Notes: generated from the letters alone by a model not told the origin. DNA of 64,000 bases from Streptomyces pactum (GCF_016031615.1 NZ_JACYXC010000001.1:5518001-5582000), one strand, 5' to 3'; shown: positions 54,042-62,894, counted from the first letter of the stretch. Numbers and translations are program-made.

Positions 54042-54575
54042 ATGGATGGAGTCGTCGTCGGACCGCTCGACCTCGCCGCACGGGTGGACGACGCCCTCGC
54101 CGTGCAGGCCGTCGCCTTCGGGCTCACCGCGGAGGAGGTCGGCGTACGGCGCCACATCGTGCTCCGGCACCTCACCAGCCCCGGAGCCCGTGCCCTGGGC
54201 GCCACCACCCGCACCGGCCGGCTCGTCGGGTTCGTCTACGGCATGCCCAACGACCGCACCCAGTGGTGGTCCACCGTGGTCGAGCCGTACCTGCGCGCGG
54301 CCGGCCACGCGGACTGGCTGGAGGACTCCTTCGTGGTCACCGAACTCCACGTCCACCCCGGCTACCAGCACCGGGGCATCGGCCGCGCCCTGATCACCAC
54401 CCTCACCGACGGCGCCGCGCAGCCGCGTTCGATCCTCTCCGCGATCGACACCGAGAGCCCCGCCCGGGAGCTCTACCGCACCCTCGGCTACCGCGACCTC
54501 GCCCGCCCGGTCCACTTCCCCAGCGCACCGCGCCCGTACGCGGTGATGGGCGCGCCGCTGCCGCTGCTCCGCTGA
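54042..54575 (+). CDS. GNAT-family N-acetyltransferase
   Basis: A 177-residue GNAT protein: FVVTELHVHPGYQHRGIGRALITTL is the acetyl-CoA loop, and ESPARELYRTLGYRDLARPVHF the typical end. The ATG at 54042 is used. It follows the larger GNAT gene by 40 bases in the same direction, so cotranscription is likely. The substrate is unknown. Confidence 0.88.
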   Translation: MDGVVVGPLDLAARVDDALAVQAVAFGLTAEEVGVRRHIVLRHLTSPGARALGATTRTGRLVGFVYGMPNDRTQWWSTVVEPYLRAAGHADWLEDSFVVTELHVHPGYQHRGIGRALITTLTDGAAQPRSILSAIDTESPARELYRTLGYRDLARPVHFPSAPRPYAVMGAPLPLLR

Positions 54576-54754
54576 TCCCGGGCCCGGGCAGCGCCCGCAA
54601 ACCGCCGGCCCGTCCCGGGGAGCCCGGCCGTGGCGTGCCGGGCGTGGCGTGCCCGGGTACACCGGCGTGCCGCGGCGGCGTGAATCCGTTTCGGGTTCCC
54701 CGCCACCGGCGGCTAACCTTCCTGCCGTTCCCCCGACGCACGCAGGAGACCCGT

Positions 54755-56467
54755 ATGGCCCACGCCGCCGCCCACGCCCAGCGCATGTCCACGATGATGC
54801 TGAAGACGCTGCGCGACGACCCGGCCGACGCGGAGACCGCCAGCCACAAGCTGCTGGTCCGCGCCGGGTACGTGCGCCGCACCTCGGCCGGGGTGTGGAC
54901 CTGGCTGCCGCTCGGCAGGAAGGTGCTGGAGAACGTCACCCGCGTGGTGCGGGAGGAGATGGACGCCATCGGGGGCCAGGAGGTGCTGCTCCCCGCCCTG
55001 CTGCCGCGCGAGGCGTACGAGGCGAGCGGCCGCTGGGACGAGTACGGCGACCTGCTGTTCCGGCTGAAGGACCGCAAGGGCGCCGACTACCTCCTCGGGC
55101 CCACCCATGAGGAGATCTTCACCCTGACGGTGAAGGACCAGTGCACGTCCTACAAGGACCTGCCGGTGATCCTCTACCAGATCCAGACCAAGTACCGGGA
55201 CGAGGCGCGCCCCCGCTCCGGCGTGCTGCGCGGCCGCGAGTTCCAGATGAAGGACTCGTACTCCTTCGACACCACCGACGAGGGGCTGGCCGAGTCCTAC
55301 CGCCTGCACCGCGAGGCGTACCGGCGGATCTTCGCCCGCCTGGGCATGGACTACCGCATCGTCTCGGCCGTCTCCGGGGCGATGGGCGGCTCGGCGTCCG
55401 AGGAGTTCCTCGCCCCCGCCGCAGCCGGCGAGGACACCTTCGTGGACTGCCCGCAGTGCGACTACGCGGCGAACACCGAGGCCTACACCGTCACCGTGCC
55501 GCCGGCCCAGGACACCGGCCACGGACCGGTGGAGGAGCTGGACACCCCCGACACCCCGACCATCGAGACGCTCGCCGACCACCTGGGCGTCCCGGCCTCC
55601 GCCACCTTGAAGAACCTGCTGGTCAAGGTGGACGGCGAGATCACCGCGGTGGGCGTGCCCGGGGACCGCGAGGTGGACCTCGGCAAGCTCGCCGAGCACC
55701 TGGCGCCCGCCACCGTGGAACTCGTCGGCGCCGAGGACTTCGTGGACCGGCCGGACCTGGTGCGCGGCTACATCGGCCCGCAGGGCATGGCCGGCACCGC
55801 GTTCCGCTACCTCGCCGACCCGCGCGTGGCCCCCGGCACCGCCTGGGTGACCGGCGCCAACAAGCCCGACACCCACGCCCGGAACGTGGTGTGCGGACGC
55901 GACTTCGAGGTGGACCGGTACCTGGACGTGGCCGTGGTGCGGCCGGGCGACCCCTGCCCCCGGTGCGGCGCCGGCGTCGAGCTGGGCCGGGCCATCGAGA
56001 TCGGCCACATCTTCCAGCTCGGCCGCAAGTACGCCGACACCTTCCAGCTCGACGTCCTGGGCCAGAACGGCAAGCCGGTCCGGGTCACCATGGGCTCGTA
56101 CGGCATCGGCGTCTCCCGGGCGGTGGCCGCGCTCGCCGAGCAGACCCACGACGAGGCCGGGCTGTGCTGGCCGCGCGAGATCGCCCCGGCCGATGTCCAC
56201 GTGGTGGCCGCAGGCAAGGCGCTGCAGACCGAGCTCGCCCTGGAGCTGGGGGAGAAGCTCGCCGCGGCCGGCGTCCGCGCCCTCGTCGACGACCGGACCG
56301 GGGTCTCGCCCGGCGTGAAGTTCACCGACGCGGAGCTGATCGGGGTGCCGACCATCCTGGTGGTGGGCCGCGGGGCCAAGGACGGCCGGGTGGAGCTGAA
56401 GGACCGGCGCACCGGTGAGCGCGAGGAACTGTCCGTGGACGAGGCGCTGGCCCGCCTCACGGCCTGA
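54755..56467 (+). CDS. proS: prolyl-tRNA synthetase, bacterial type with editing domain
   Basis: The 570-residue class II synthetase charges tRNA-Pro. Motif 1 (LPLGRKVLENVTRVVREEMDAIG), TYHEE-type GPTHEEIFTL, motif 2 (TKYRDEARPRSGVLRGREFQMKDSYSFD), the inserted YbaK-like editing domain (IETLADHLGVPASATLKNLLV, about residues 265-400), motif 3 (GSYGIGVSRAVAALAEQ) and the anticodon-binding C-terminus are all present, marking the bacterial ProRS form. The ATG at 54755 follows GCAGGAGAC. The head MAHAAAHAQRMSTMMLKTL is slightly longer than in most species. Confidence 0.96.
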   Translation: MAHAAAHAQRMSTMMLKTLRDDPADAETASHKLLVRAGYVRRTSAGVWTWLPLGRKVLENVTRVVREEMDAIGGQEVLLPALLPREAYEASGRWDEYGDLLFRLKDRKGADYLLGPTHEEIFTLTVKDQCTSYKDLPVILYQIQTKYRDEARPRSGVLRGREFQMKDSYSFDTTDEGLAESYRLHREAYRRIFARLGMDYRIVSAVSGAMGGSASEEFLAPAAAGEDTFVDCPQCDYAANTEAYTVTVPPAQDTGHGPVEELDTPDTPTIETLADHLGVPASATLKNLLVKVDGEITAVGVPGDREVDLGKLAEHLAPATVELVGAEDFVDRPDLVRGYIGPQGMAGTAFRYLADPRVAPGTAWVTGANKPDTHARNVVCGRDFEVDRYLDVAVVRPGDPCPRCGAGVELGRAIEIGHIFQLGRKYADTFQLDVLGQNGKPVRVTMGSYGIGVSRAVAALAEQTHDEAGLCWPREIAPADVHVVAAGKALQTELALELGEKLAAAGVRALVDDRTGVSPGVKFTDAELIGVPTILVVGRGAKDGRVELKDRRTGEREELSVDEALARLTA

Positions 56468-57524
56468 ACCGGCCGGGCGCCTACCCGGCCGGAGCCGGGT
56501 GCGTACCCGGGCCGGCGCCGAGGTGTGGACGGGGCTGGGACCGGGTGGCACCGTCATCTGGGCGCGGCGCCTCCGTAGGGGAGAGGGCGCACCGCGGGAG
56601 GGTCGGGGGCGTACGGGGCCGGGCTGTGCCCCGCCGGGCCGGGGTGCGCGCCGGGCCGGAGCCGGGTGCGCACCCGGCGGGGACCGGATGCGCCCTCGCC
56701 CGGGCGCACCCGCGGGGGAGAGGCGCGCTGCGGGGCCGGGTGGGGCATCCGAGGGGCCGGCCACCACAGGGCCGGGGTGCGCGCCGCCGCCGGTCCGCGG
56801 CCTCCAGCCCGGTGCGCGGATCGGCGGCGGTCGGCCAGGGGAGGCGTGCCCGTGGCGGCATGCCTGTAACGGCGTGTCCGGGCAGCACGTCACGGGCCCG
56901 CTCGTCACGGGGGCCGCACCTCCGGGACGGGGTGTTCGGGTACGGCCCGCCGGAGGCCGGACCTCCGCGGCGGTGTGCCGGGATCGCGGGCTCGGCGCGC
57001 CCATGCCGGCGAGGCGCTTGTCGGCGAGGCTCACGTCCGGCGGGGGTCCGTTCGGCGAGGCTCCTGCCCGGCGCGGCGCGCCGAGCCCGTCCGGCACCGC
57101 CGCCGTCCGGCCGTCGGCGGGGCGTTCCGCGCCGGGCGCGGCGCCGGGGGCCCGGCCGCTGCCCCGGGCAGCCCAGGCGGGGAGGGATGTCAGCGGGCGG
57201 GGCGGCGCGCCCGCTGACGTCCGCGAGGCCGGCCCCGCGTCCGGGCGGACCCGATGACATCCGGCCCCTGGCACCCGGGCCCCTGCACGGCACCTGACAC
57301 CCGGCGCCGACCCGCGCGGCACCGGTCACGTCCGGCGCGTGCACCGCCGCGCCGTCGGCCCGCCGCCGGCCTGTCCGCACCCGTTCCGCCCGGCGTCGCG
57401 GTGCCGCGGTGCGCCGGGCGGTGAGCCCCGCCGTCCTGTCCGTGCGTCCGCCCGGGGCCGGGCCCCGCGGGCCGCCCCGTGCGGGGCGCGCGTTCCGGGC
57501 CCGGCGGTCACCCCGCCGGCCGCC
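56468..57524. other. 1-kb repeat-rich gap after proS
   Basis: More than 1 kb of very GC-rich DNA without a supported gene; open frames on both strands are Arg/Pro/Gly/Ala noise. It holds dispersed copies of CCGGAGCCGGGTGCG (about 56489 and 56657), GGGCCGGGGTGCGCGCC (about 56636 and 56769) and GGCGAGGC in series (57009-57062). A 7-base stem GGCCGGG/CCCGGCC at 56471-56490 may terminate proS. Confidence 0.5.
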
Positions 57525-58469
57525 TCACAGCCACCCGGCGAACTCCAGCAGCAGCTCGCCGCGGGCACGTTCACCGGCCGCCAGCCGGCGCAGACCCAGC
57601 TCCGCGGCCCGGTACAGCGCCCAGCCCCGCAGCCGCTCCCGGTCCACCTCCAGCGAATCGGCCAGCCGGGTCACCCGGCGGCGGAGGACGGCGGCCGGGC
57701 CCGAGCCGGCGGCCACGTCCTCGAACCGGTCCAGCACCAGCCGGGCCAGGTCGTAGGCGCGCTCGCCCACCAGCGGCGCGGGGCCGACCGCCAGCCAGGG
57801 TGCGCGCTCCCCGGACAGCACCTTGCCCTGCTGGAAGTCGCCGTGCAGCAGCAGTTCCTCGGGCGCGTCGGCGGTCAGCGCCGCGCGCAGCTCCAGCGCC
57901 TCGTCCAGCAGCGGCCGGGCCTCCCGCGCCCGCGGCCCGGCGTCCGGCGAGCGGAGTACCGGGACCGCCTCGGCGGTGACCTCCGCGACCGAGCGGAAGC
58001 CGTGTCCGGCGGGTGGCTCGACCCACAGCCGGCGGACCGTACCCGCCGCCTCCAGCAGCGCCTTGGCCTCCGGCAGCGACCGCAGCGACACGCTCTCGTG
58101 CAACCGCTCCAGGAGCAGTGCCCCGGTCGGCGGGTCGTGGCGCAGCAGCCGCACCGCCCCCCAGCCGTCCCACCGCCGCAGCGCCTCGGCCTCCGGCGCA
58201 GCGTCGGGTCCGGGCGCGGGGAACTTCAGTGCCGCGGGCGTGCCGTCCGCCTGCGTCACCAGCACCACCATGCTGCCCCGGCCGCCCGGATTGACCACCC
58301 TTGGGGCGGACAACTCCCAAGTCGCCAACTGCCGTTCGACGATCGCGGGCAGGTCCTCCAGCCACCGCCGGGCCGGTTCGCCGGGGACCTGGCCCAGTGC
58401 CGTCAGCAGCCGCCGCGGCGGGTCGAAGGAGGCCGTGCCGTGGCCGCCCGGCTGCGTGTGTGCTGCCAT
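57525..58469 (-). CDS. aminoglycoside/hydroxyurea-kinase-like protein with altered catalytic residues
   Basis: A 314-residue protein of the streptomycin-6-kinase/hydroxyurea-phosphotransferase type. The fold is recognisable: WELSAPRVVNPGGRGSMVVLVTQADGTPAALKF (nucleotide Lys), LLLERLHESVSLRSL, then HGDFQQGKVLSGE and LAVGPAPLVGERAYDLARL. The family normally has HGD-x4-N and DPKP; here Asn is Lys (codon 57822-57824) and the metal-binding Asp is Gly (codon 57783-57785). It may be a non-catalytic kinase. The ATG at 58469 follows a weak AGGA; the longer frame above is rejected. The final gene of a minus-strand run after the ferritin-like gene. Confidence 0.8.
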   Translation of the reverse strand: MAAHTQPGGHGTASFDPPRRLLTALGQVPGEPARRWLEDLPAIVERQLATWELSAPRVVNPGGRGSMVVLVTQADGTPAALKFPAPGPDAAPEAEALRRWDGWGAVRLLRHDPPTGALLLERLHESVSLRSLPEAKALLEAAGTVRRLWVEPPAGHGFRSVAEVTAEAVPVLRSPDAGPRAREARPLLDEALELRAALTADAPEELLLHGDFQQGKVLSGERAPWLAVGPAPLVGERAYDLARLVLDRFEDVAAGSGPAAVLRRRVTRLADSLEVDRERLRGWALYRAAELGLRRLAAGERARGELLLEFAGWL

Positions 58470-58915
58470 TCCTGAGCTGTCCCCTTGTCCTTGAGTCGAC
58501 CGTGGAGTTGTCCCTGAGGTTGCCCTTGAGGCCAACGGCTGTGTCGTCCGGTGGTGCGTGGTCCGCGGTACGTGGTGCTGTGCCGCCGGGCCCGCGCGCG
58601 GCCCGGACCCGGGGCCCCGCCGCCCGGTCCGTGCGCGCGCCGGCCGGCCGCCGGTGGCACCGCCGCCGCGCCCGGCGGTGGCCGGACGGGCCGCCCGCGC
58701 GGAGGGCCGGAGGGGCCGGTTCCGCCCGGGCGGGGCCGCAGCGTCCATCCCCGGGGCCGGTCCGTCCGCCGCCGCCGACGGTACGATCCTCCCCCCGTTC
58801 GGCCCGGCTCAGCCGCCGGACGTCCGCCCGGTCCGGCCGCTTCCGGTCGCCGCCCGCCCGTGGCCGGTCCGCGGGGCCCCGGACCACCGGTGTCCCGCCG
58901 CGCGGCCCCGGCCGG
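58470..58915. other. gap between ferritin-like and kinase-like genes
   Basis: 446 bases without a supported gene. It includes the direct repeats at 58481-58537 and otherwise GC-rich sequence. Confidence 0.4.
58481..58537 (-). repeat. series of CTCARGG direct repeats upstream of the kinase-like gene
   Basis: On the minus strand CTCAAGGGCAAC, CTCAGGGACAAC and CTCAAGGACAAG repeat with a period near 12 just before the kinase-like start. Spacing of one helical turn recalls activator (SARP-like) sites but the match is not specific. Confidence 0.45.
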
Positions 58916-59434
58916 TCACAGCTTCCCGGCCCCGCCGCTCGGGGCGGCCGAGGGGCCTTCCGCGTCCGCGCGTTCGGGGAGCCCGGGGAAGGCTACGCCG
59001 TCACCGCCCCAGCGCACCGCCCGGACCGCCGCCTCCCGCAGCGCACCCGCCGCCTCCCGGCGCAGCACCCCGTCGGCGGCCCCCACCAGATCGGCGTAGA
59101 CGGCCGCCACCCGGTTCTCCAGTTCGGCGGCGAGCCGGACCGCGGCGGCCGGGTCCGGCACCGGGAACGGCAGGGCGTACGCCGGGGCTGCGGCGACCGG
59201 GGTACCACCCAGCTCCCGCACCGTGCGGCGCAGCGCGTCCCGCCGCGCCCGGTGCGCCGCGTAACCGTCCCGGGCCTCGCGGAGCCGGTCGTCACCGATC
59301 CGCGCGCCGAGCACGCCGTAGCCGTACACCGCGGCGTGCTCGGCGGCGAGGGCCGCCTGGGCGGCCCGGAGGACCTCCGGGCGCCGGGCGCCGGTACCGG
59401 CCGGCCGTGGCGTGGAGGGTGTGGTGGTGGTCAT
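58916..59434 (-). CDS. ferritin-like DUF4439 protein
   Basis: A 172-residue helical protein of the ferritin-like type seen next to rimP in streptomycetes: LRAAQAALAAEHAAVYGYGVLGARI and LAAELENRVAAVYADLVGAADG carry Glu/His pairs like those of metal-binding four-helix bundles. No signal peptide is present. The ATG at 59434 is used. The next gene upstream on this strand is the lipoprotein. The function is unknown; a di-iron or structural role is a guess. Confidence 0.82.
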   Translation of the reverse strand: MTTTTPSTPRPAGTGARRPEVLRAAQAALAAEHAAVYGYGVLGARIGDDRLREARDGYAAHRARRDALRRTVRELGGTPVAAAPAYALPFPVPDPAAAVRLAAELENRVAAVYADLVGAADGVLRREAAGALREAAVRAVRWGGDGVAFPGLPERADAEGPSAAPSGGAGKL

Positions 59435-59741
59435 GCCGGCGTCCTTCCCCGGTGGTCGCGTCCTGTCCCGGCCGTGAGCAGGGCCGGGCGCACCGTCCCA
59501 GCCGCGAGCCGGGCCGTGGCGGTACGTCCCGTCCCCGCCGCGAGCCGGGCAGCGGCCGTACGTCCCGTCCCGGCGCTACACCCCGCTCCGGCCGTACGTC
59601 CTGCTCCGGTGGTACCCCGGGAGGGGGCCGGCCGGCGGTGGCACGGTGTCCGGCCGCCGTCCGGCGCCGCCGGTCCGGCCCCCGGGCACGTCCGGACGCC
59701 ACCGGACGGGGTGGGCCCGGCGCCGGGCCGCGCGGCGGCGG
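59435..59741. other. minisatellite-bearing gap
   Basis: 307 bases between the ferritin-like start and the lipoprotein stop. A roughly 36-base tandem repeat (about 59458-59610) fills half of it; no gene is supported. Confidence 0.5.
59494..59565. repeat. 36-bp tandem repeat
   Basis: Two clear units (59494-59529 and 59530-59565, cores CGCGAGCCGGGC and GTACGTCCCGTCCC) with decayed flanking copies on both sides. The 36-base period is a multiple of three, so the minus-strand frame reads as a repeated 12-residue unit, but there is no sign that it is translated. Confidence 0.65.
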
Positions 59742-60302
59742 TCACGAGCCGCCCCCGGTGAGCAGGAAGGCGTGCGCGGCGCCGCAGGCCGCGACCGAGG
59801 CGAGCAGCCGGGCGAACTCGGCCGGGGCCCCGGCCAGCGCCGTGGTCCGGGCGTCGGCGGTCTCCCGTTCGGCCCGGGCCAGCGCCGCCAGCGCCTCCCC
59901 GGGCCGCTCCGGGACCCGCGGCGGAGCGGCCGGTGCGGCCGGGCGGCCGGAGCCGGGCGCGGCGGAGGCTGACCCGCCGGCGGAGCCGGACGTGGCGGAC
60001 GGGCCGGGCCCGGCGAACGCCGCGAGGTGGCGGGCGGTCTCCGCGCGCAGCGGGCGCAGCCGCTCCGCGAGCCCGGGGTGGGCGGCGAGGGTGGCGTCGT
60101 AGCGGGCCAGCAGCGCCGCGCTCTCCCGGTGGGCGCGGGCGCGCAGCCTGCCGGCCGCCGCGGACCCCCCGGCCGCGGCGGTGCCGGGGGCACCGTCCCC
60201 GGAACAGCCGGTGAGCAGGGCGGCGCCGGCCGCGCCGCCGGCCAGCAGCAGGGCTCGTCTGCGCGGGCCGTCGGGGTCCCGCTGGTACGTGGTGGGCGGC
60301 AC
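59742..60302 (-). CDS. lipoprotein of unknown function
   Basis: A 186-residue protein with twin-Arg-like RRRALLLAGGAAGAALLTGC, in which LTGC is a lipobox. The mature part is helical and Ala/Arg/Glu-rich (LAERLRPLRAETARHLAAF, ALAALARAERETADARTTALAGA). The GTG at 60302 with AAAGAGG upstream is chosen over a longer open frame. It is divergent from rimP. I recognise the family only as a Streptomyces hypothetical lipoprotein found next to the ferritin-like gene, and the two probably work together. Confidence 0.75.
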   Translation of the reverse strand: MPPTTYQRDPDGPRRRALLLAGGAAGAALLTGCSGDGAPGTAAAGGSAAAGRLRARAHRESAALLARYDATLAAHPGLAERLRPLRAETARHLAAFAGPGPSATSGSAGGSASAAPGSGRPAAPAAPPRVPERPGEALAALARAERETADARTTALAGAPAEFARLLASVAACGAAHAFLLTGGGS

Positions 60303-60632
60303 GGTCCTCTTTCCTCGCGTTCCTCGCGTTGTCCTCGCGGTCGGGCGGTGGTCGCGGCCGGCGCGGTGGCGACCACGGGCGAGCGGTCCCGCCCTCCGCC
60401 CGGCGGCCCCCGCCCCCCGGCCCGCCCGGCAGGTACGGACCGGGCGGCCCGCCCGGCGGCGCACCGGGGTGCCGGGCGGCGCGGTACCGGCGGGTGGGCT
60501 CGTCAGGACGGACGGGTCCGGGTGCCGGGCCCGGGCTGCGGGTGGAGCGTGGGTCCCCGTCCGGGCGGGCGGGGGTGCGGTGGGGTGCGGGCCGGTCCGC
60601 CGTCCGGGGCCGGACGTTCCGGTTCCGCCCTC

Positions 60633-60686
60633 CGGTCCGGCCCTCCTCGGAGGGCCGGACCCGTCCCTCCGAGGAGGGCCGGACCG
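60633..60686. repeat. perfect 22-bp inverted repeat with nested palindromes
   Basis: Arms 60633-60654 and 60665-60686 pair perfectly around a ten-base loop. The left arm can also form its own hairpin with the loop (GGTCCGGCCCT with AGGGCCGGACC). The position, upstream of both neighbours, makes an ordinary terminator unlikely. Confidence 0.75.
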
Positions 60687-60812
60687 AAGTGATCACCGCA
60701 GGGGAGCGTACCCAGCCGTCCCCGGCACGCCGTGACGCCCCCGCCACATTCCCCCGCAATGGCCCGCGGACCCCGCTGAGCAGCCGAATCGTCAGCCGAG
60801 CGCGGGAACGGA

Positions 60813-60818
60813 TAGGCT
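60813..60818 (+). promoter_or_regulatory. possible -10 for rimP-nusA
   Basis: TAGGCT at 60813-60818, 55 bases before rimP; a CGTCAG at 60790-60795 has the right distance for a weak -35. Confidence 0.35.
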
Positions 60819-60872
60819 TTGCCCGACACGCGACCTTCCCACAACAGCACACGCGGCCGAGGAGTCACCCGG

Positions 60873-61421
60873 ATGAGCACCACCCAGAGCGAGAGGCTGC
60901 GCGGACTGCTGGAACCGCTGGTCACCGCGCGAGGTCTGGACCTGGAAGAGGTCGAGGTGACGCCGGCCGGCAAGCGGCGGGTGCTGAGGATCGTGGTGGA
61001 TTCCGACGAGGGCGTTCAGCTGGACGCCTGCGCGGAGCTGAGCCGGGCGGCGTCGGAGAAGCTCGACGCCACCGATGCGATGGGACCGACCCCGTACGTG
61101 CTGGAGGTCACCTCGCCCGGCGCCGACCGCCCGCTGACCGAGCCGCGGCACTACCGCCGCGCCACCGGCCGGCTGATCAAGGCCCGCCTCGCCGACGGCG
61201 GCGAGCTGGTCGCGCGGATCACCGCGGTGGACGACGAGGGCGTGGACGTGGAGGTGCCGGGGGTCAAGGGCCGCCGGCCCACCGCCCGGCGGCTCTCCTT
61301 CGGGGAGATCGCCAAGGCTCGCGTGGAGATCGAGTTCAACCGCAAGGCCGCAGGGCAGCCGGACACCGGTGAACGCGCGGACGACGAGCGCGCGAACGAC
61401 GAGAGCAAGGAGGAGGCGTAG
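60873..61421 (+). CDS. rimP: ribosome maturation factor RimP
   Basis: The 182-residue protein assists assembly of the 30S subunit. It shows LRGLLEPLVTARGLDLEEVEV, KRRVLRIVVDSDEGVQLDACAELSRAASEKLDA, YVLEVTSPGADRPLTEPRHYRRATGR and the C-terminal SH3-like part. The ATG at 60873 with GGAGTCACCCGG upstream is used. A charged tail of about 20 residues ends it. nusA begins three bases later, the usual rimP-nusA-rnpM-infB operon. Confidence 0.95.
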   Translation: MSTTQSERLRGLLEPLVTARGLDLEEVEVTPAGKRRVLRIVVDSDEGVQLDACAELSRAASEKLDATDAMGPTPYVLEVTSPGADRPLTEPRHYRRATGRLIKARLADGGELVARITAVDDEGVDVEVPGVKGRRPTARRLSFGEIAKARVEIEFNRKAAGQPDTGERADDERANDESKEEA

Positions 61422-61423
61422 CC

Positions 61424-62416
61424 GTGGACATCGATATGAGTGCCCTGCGGGGTCTGGTTCGGGAGAAGGAGATCTCGTTCGACCTGCTGGTCGAGGCGAT
61501 CGAGTCGGCCCTCCTCATCGCCTACCACCGCACCGAGGGAAGCAGCCGCCGGGCCCGGGTGGAGCTGGACCGCTCCACCGGCCATGTGACGGTGTGGGCG
61601 ACCGAGGACCCCGCCGACCTGCCGGAGGGGCAGGAGCCGCGGGAGTTCGACGACACGCCGTCGGGATTCGGCCGGATCGCGGCCACCACCGCCAAGCAGG
61701 TCATCCTGCAGCGGCTGCGGGACGCCGAGGAGGAGATCACCTTCGGCGAGTACGCGGGCCGCGAGGGCGACGTCGTGGCCGGCGTCGTCCAGCAGGGCAA
61801 GGACCCCAAGAACGTCCTGGTCGACATCGGCAAGCTGGAGGCCATCCTGCCGGTGCAGGAGCAGGTCCCGGGCGAGGAGTACACCCACGGCACCCGGCTG
61901 CGGACCTACGTGGTCCGGGTGGTCAAGGGCGTCCGCGGACCGTCGGTGACGCTCTCGCGCACCCACCCCAACCTGGTGAAGAAGCTCTTCGCCCTGGAGG
62001 TGCCGGAGATCGCGGACGGCTCGGTGGAGATCGCCGCCATCGCCCGTGAGGCCGGCCACCGGACCAAGATCGCGGTGCGGTCCACCCGTTCGGGCCTGAA
62101 CGCCAAGGGCGCGTGCATCGGCCCGATGGGCGGCCGGGTGCGCAACGTCATGGCCGAGCTGCACGGCGAGAAGATCGATATCGTGGACTGGTCGGACGAC
62201 CCGGCGGAGCTGGTGGCCAACGCGCTGTCACCCGCCCGGGTGAGCAAGGTCGAGGTGGTGGACCTGGCGGCCCGTTCCGCCCGGGTCACCGTCCCCGACT
62301 ACCAGCTCTCCCTCGCCATCGGCAAGGAAGGGCAGAACGCCCGGCTCGCGGCGCGGCTCACCGGCTGGCGGATCGACATCCGTCCGGACACCGAGCAGCC
62401 CGCGGGTCAAGGCTGA
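61424..62416 (+). CDS. nusA: transcription termination/antitermination protein NusA
   Basis: The 330-residue RNA polymerase-associated factor controls pausing and termination. The N-terminal polymerase-binding domain (MDIDMSALRGLVREKEISFDLLVEAIESALLIAYHR) is followed by S1 (GDVVAGVVQQGKDPKNVLVDIGKLEAILPVQEQVPGEEY) and KH1/KH2 domains (GLNAKGACIGPMGGRVRNVM, LSLAIGKEGQNARLAARLTGW). The GTG at 61424 follows AAGGAGGAGG. It lacks the extra C-terminal repeats of enteric NusA, as in other actinobacteria. Confidence 0.97.
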   Translation: MDIDMSALRGLVREKEISFDLLVEAIESALLIAYHRTEGSSRRARVELDRSTGHVTVWATEDPADLPEGQEPREFDDTPSGFGRIAATTAKQVILQRLRDAEEEITFGEYAGREGDVVAGVVQQGKDPKNVLVDIGKLEAILPVQEQVPGEEYTHGTRLRTYVVRVVKGVRGPSVTLSRTHPNLVKKLFALEVPEIADGSVEIAAIAREAGHRTKIAVRSTRSGLNAKGACIGPMGGRVRNVMAELHGEKIDIVDWSDDPAELVANALSPARVSKVEVVDLAARSARVTVPDYQLSLAIGKEGQNARLAARLTGWRIDIRPDTEQPAGQG

Positions 62417-62522
62417 AACAAGACGATCGCGTCGAAAAAGTTCGACTGCGAGGTTGTCACGAGTAACCGTTCGATCACTCCCCCACGGGGGTGAGGTCGC
62501 TGCGGGGAGGTAGACTAAAGCA

Positions 62523-62819
62523 GTGTCTGGCCGGACGTGTGCCCGCGTATGCCCTGAGCGCACCTGTGTGGGTTGCCGGGAGCGAGCGGCCAAAGGCGAT
62601 CTGCTGCGCACCGTGCTGGTCGAGGACGCCTGCGTCCCCGACCGACGCGGTACGCTGCCCGGCCGGGGTGCCTATGTGCACCCCACCACGGTCTGCCTCG
62701 ACCTGGCGGTCCGCCGCCGGGCCTTCCCCCGGGCCTTCAGGGGTCCGGGGCCGCTCGACACCGCGGCCCTGCGCCGCTACATCGAGCAGTCTGCGCGGGC
62801 AGAGCAGACGACACCGTAA
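62523..62819 (+). CDS. rnpM: RNase P modulator / YlxR family protein
   Basis: The 98-residue protein of the DUF448 family binds RNA; in Bacillus it modulates RNase P. It has CPERTCVGCRERAAKGDLLRTV and GRGAYVHPTTVCLDLAVRRRAFPRAFRG. Start is GTG at 62523, four bases after CTAAAGCA. It lies in the canonical slot between nusA and infB. Confidence 0.93.
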   Translation: MSGRTCARVCPERTCVGCRERAAKGDLLRTVLVEDACVPDRRGTLPGRGAYVHPTTVCLDLAVRRRAFPRAFRGPGPLDTAALRRYIEQSARAEQTTP

Positions 62820-62894
62820 GAAGCAGCAAAGAAGAACGGCACGGGACACCGTGCGGTCAGGTACCTCGCGAGTCGGAAGTAGGTCGAGATTGCG

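Larger units (their letters stand above)
60303..60872. other. divergent region upstream of rimP
   Basis: 570 bases without a supported gene between divergent genes. It contains the nested inverted repeat 60633-60686 and a possible -10 TAGGCT (60813-60818) for rimP. Confidence 0.5.

Noticed and set aside
62441..62522. A promoter or terminator between nusA and rnpM (TCACTCCC / GGGGGTGA hairpin, TAGACT hexamer)
   Set aside because: The stem is only about eight pairs and no -35 fits TAGACT at the right distance; the genes are normally cotranscribed.
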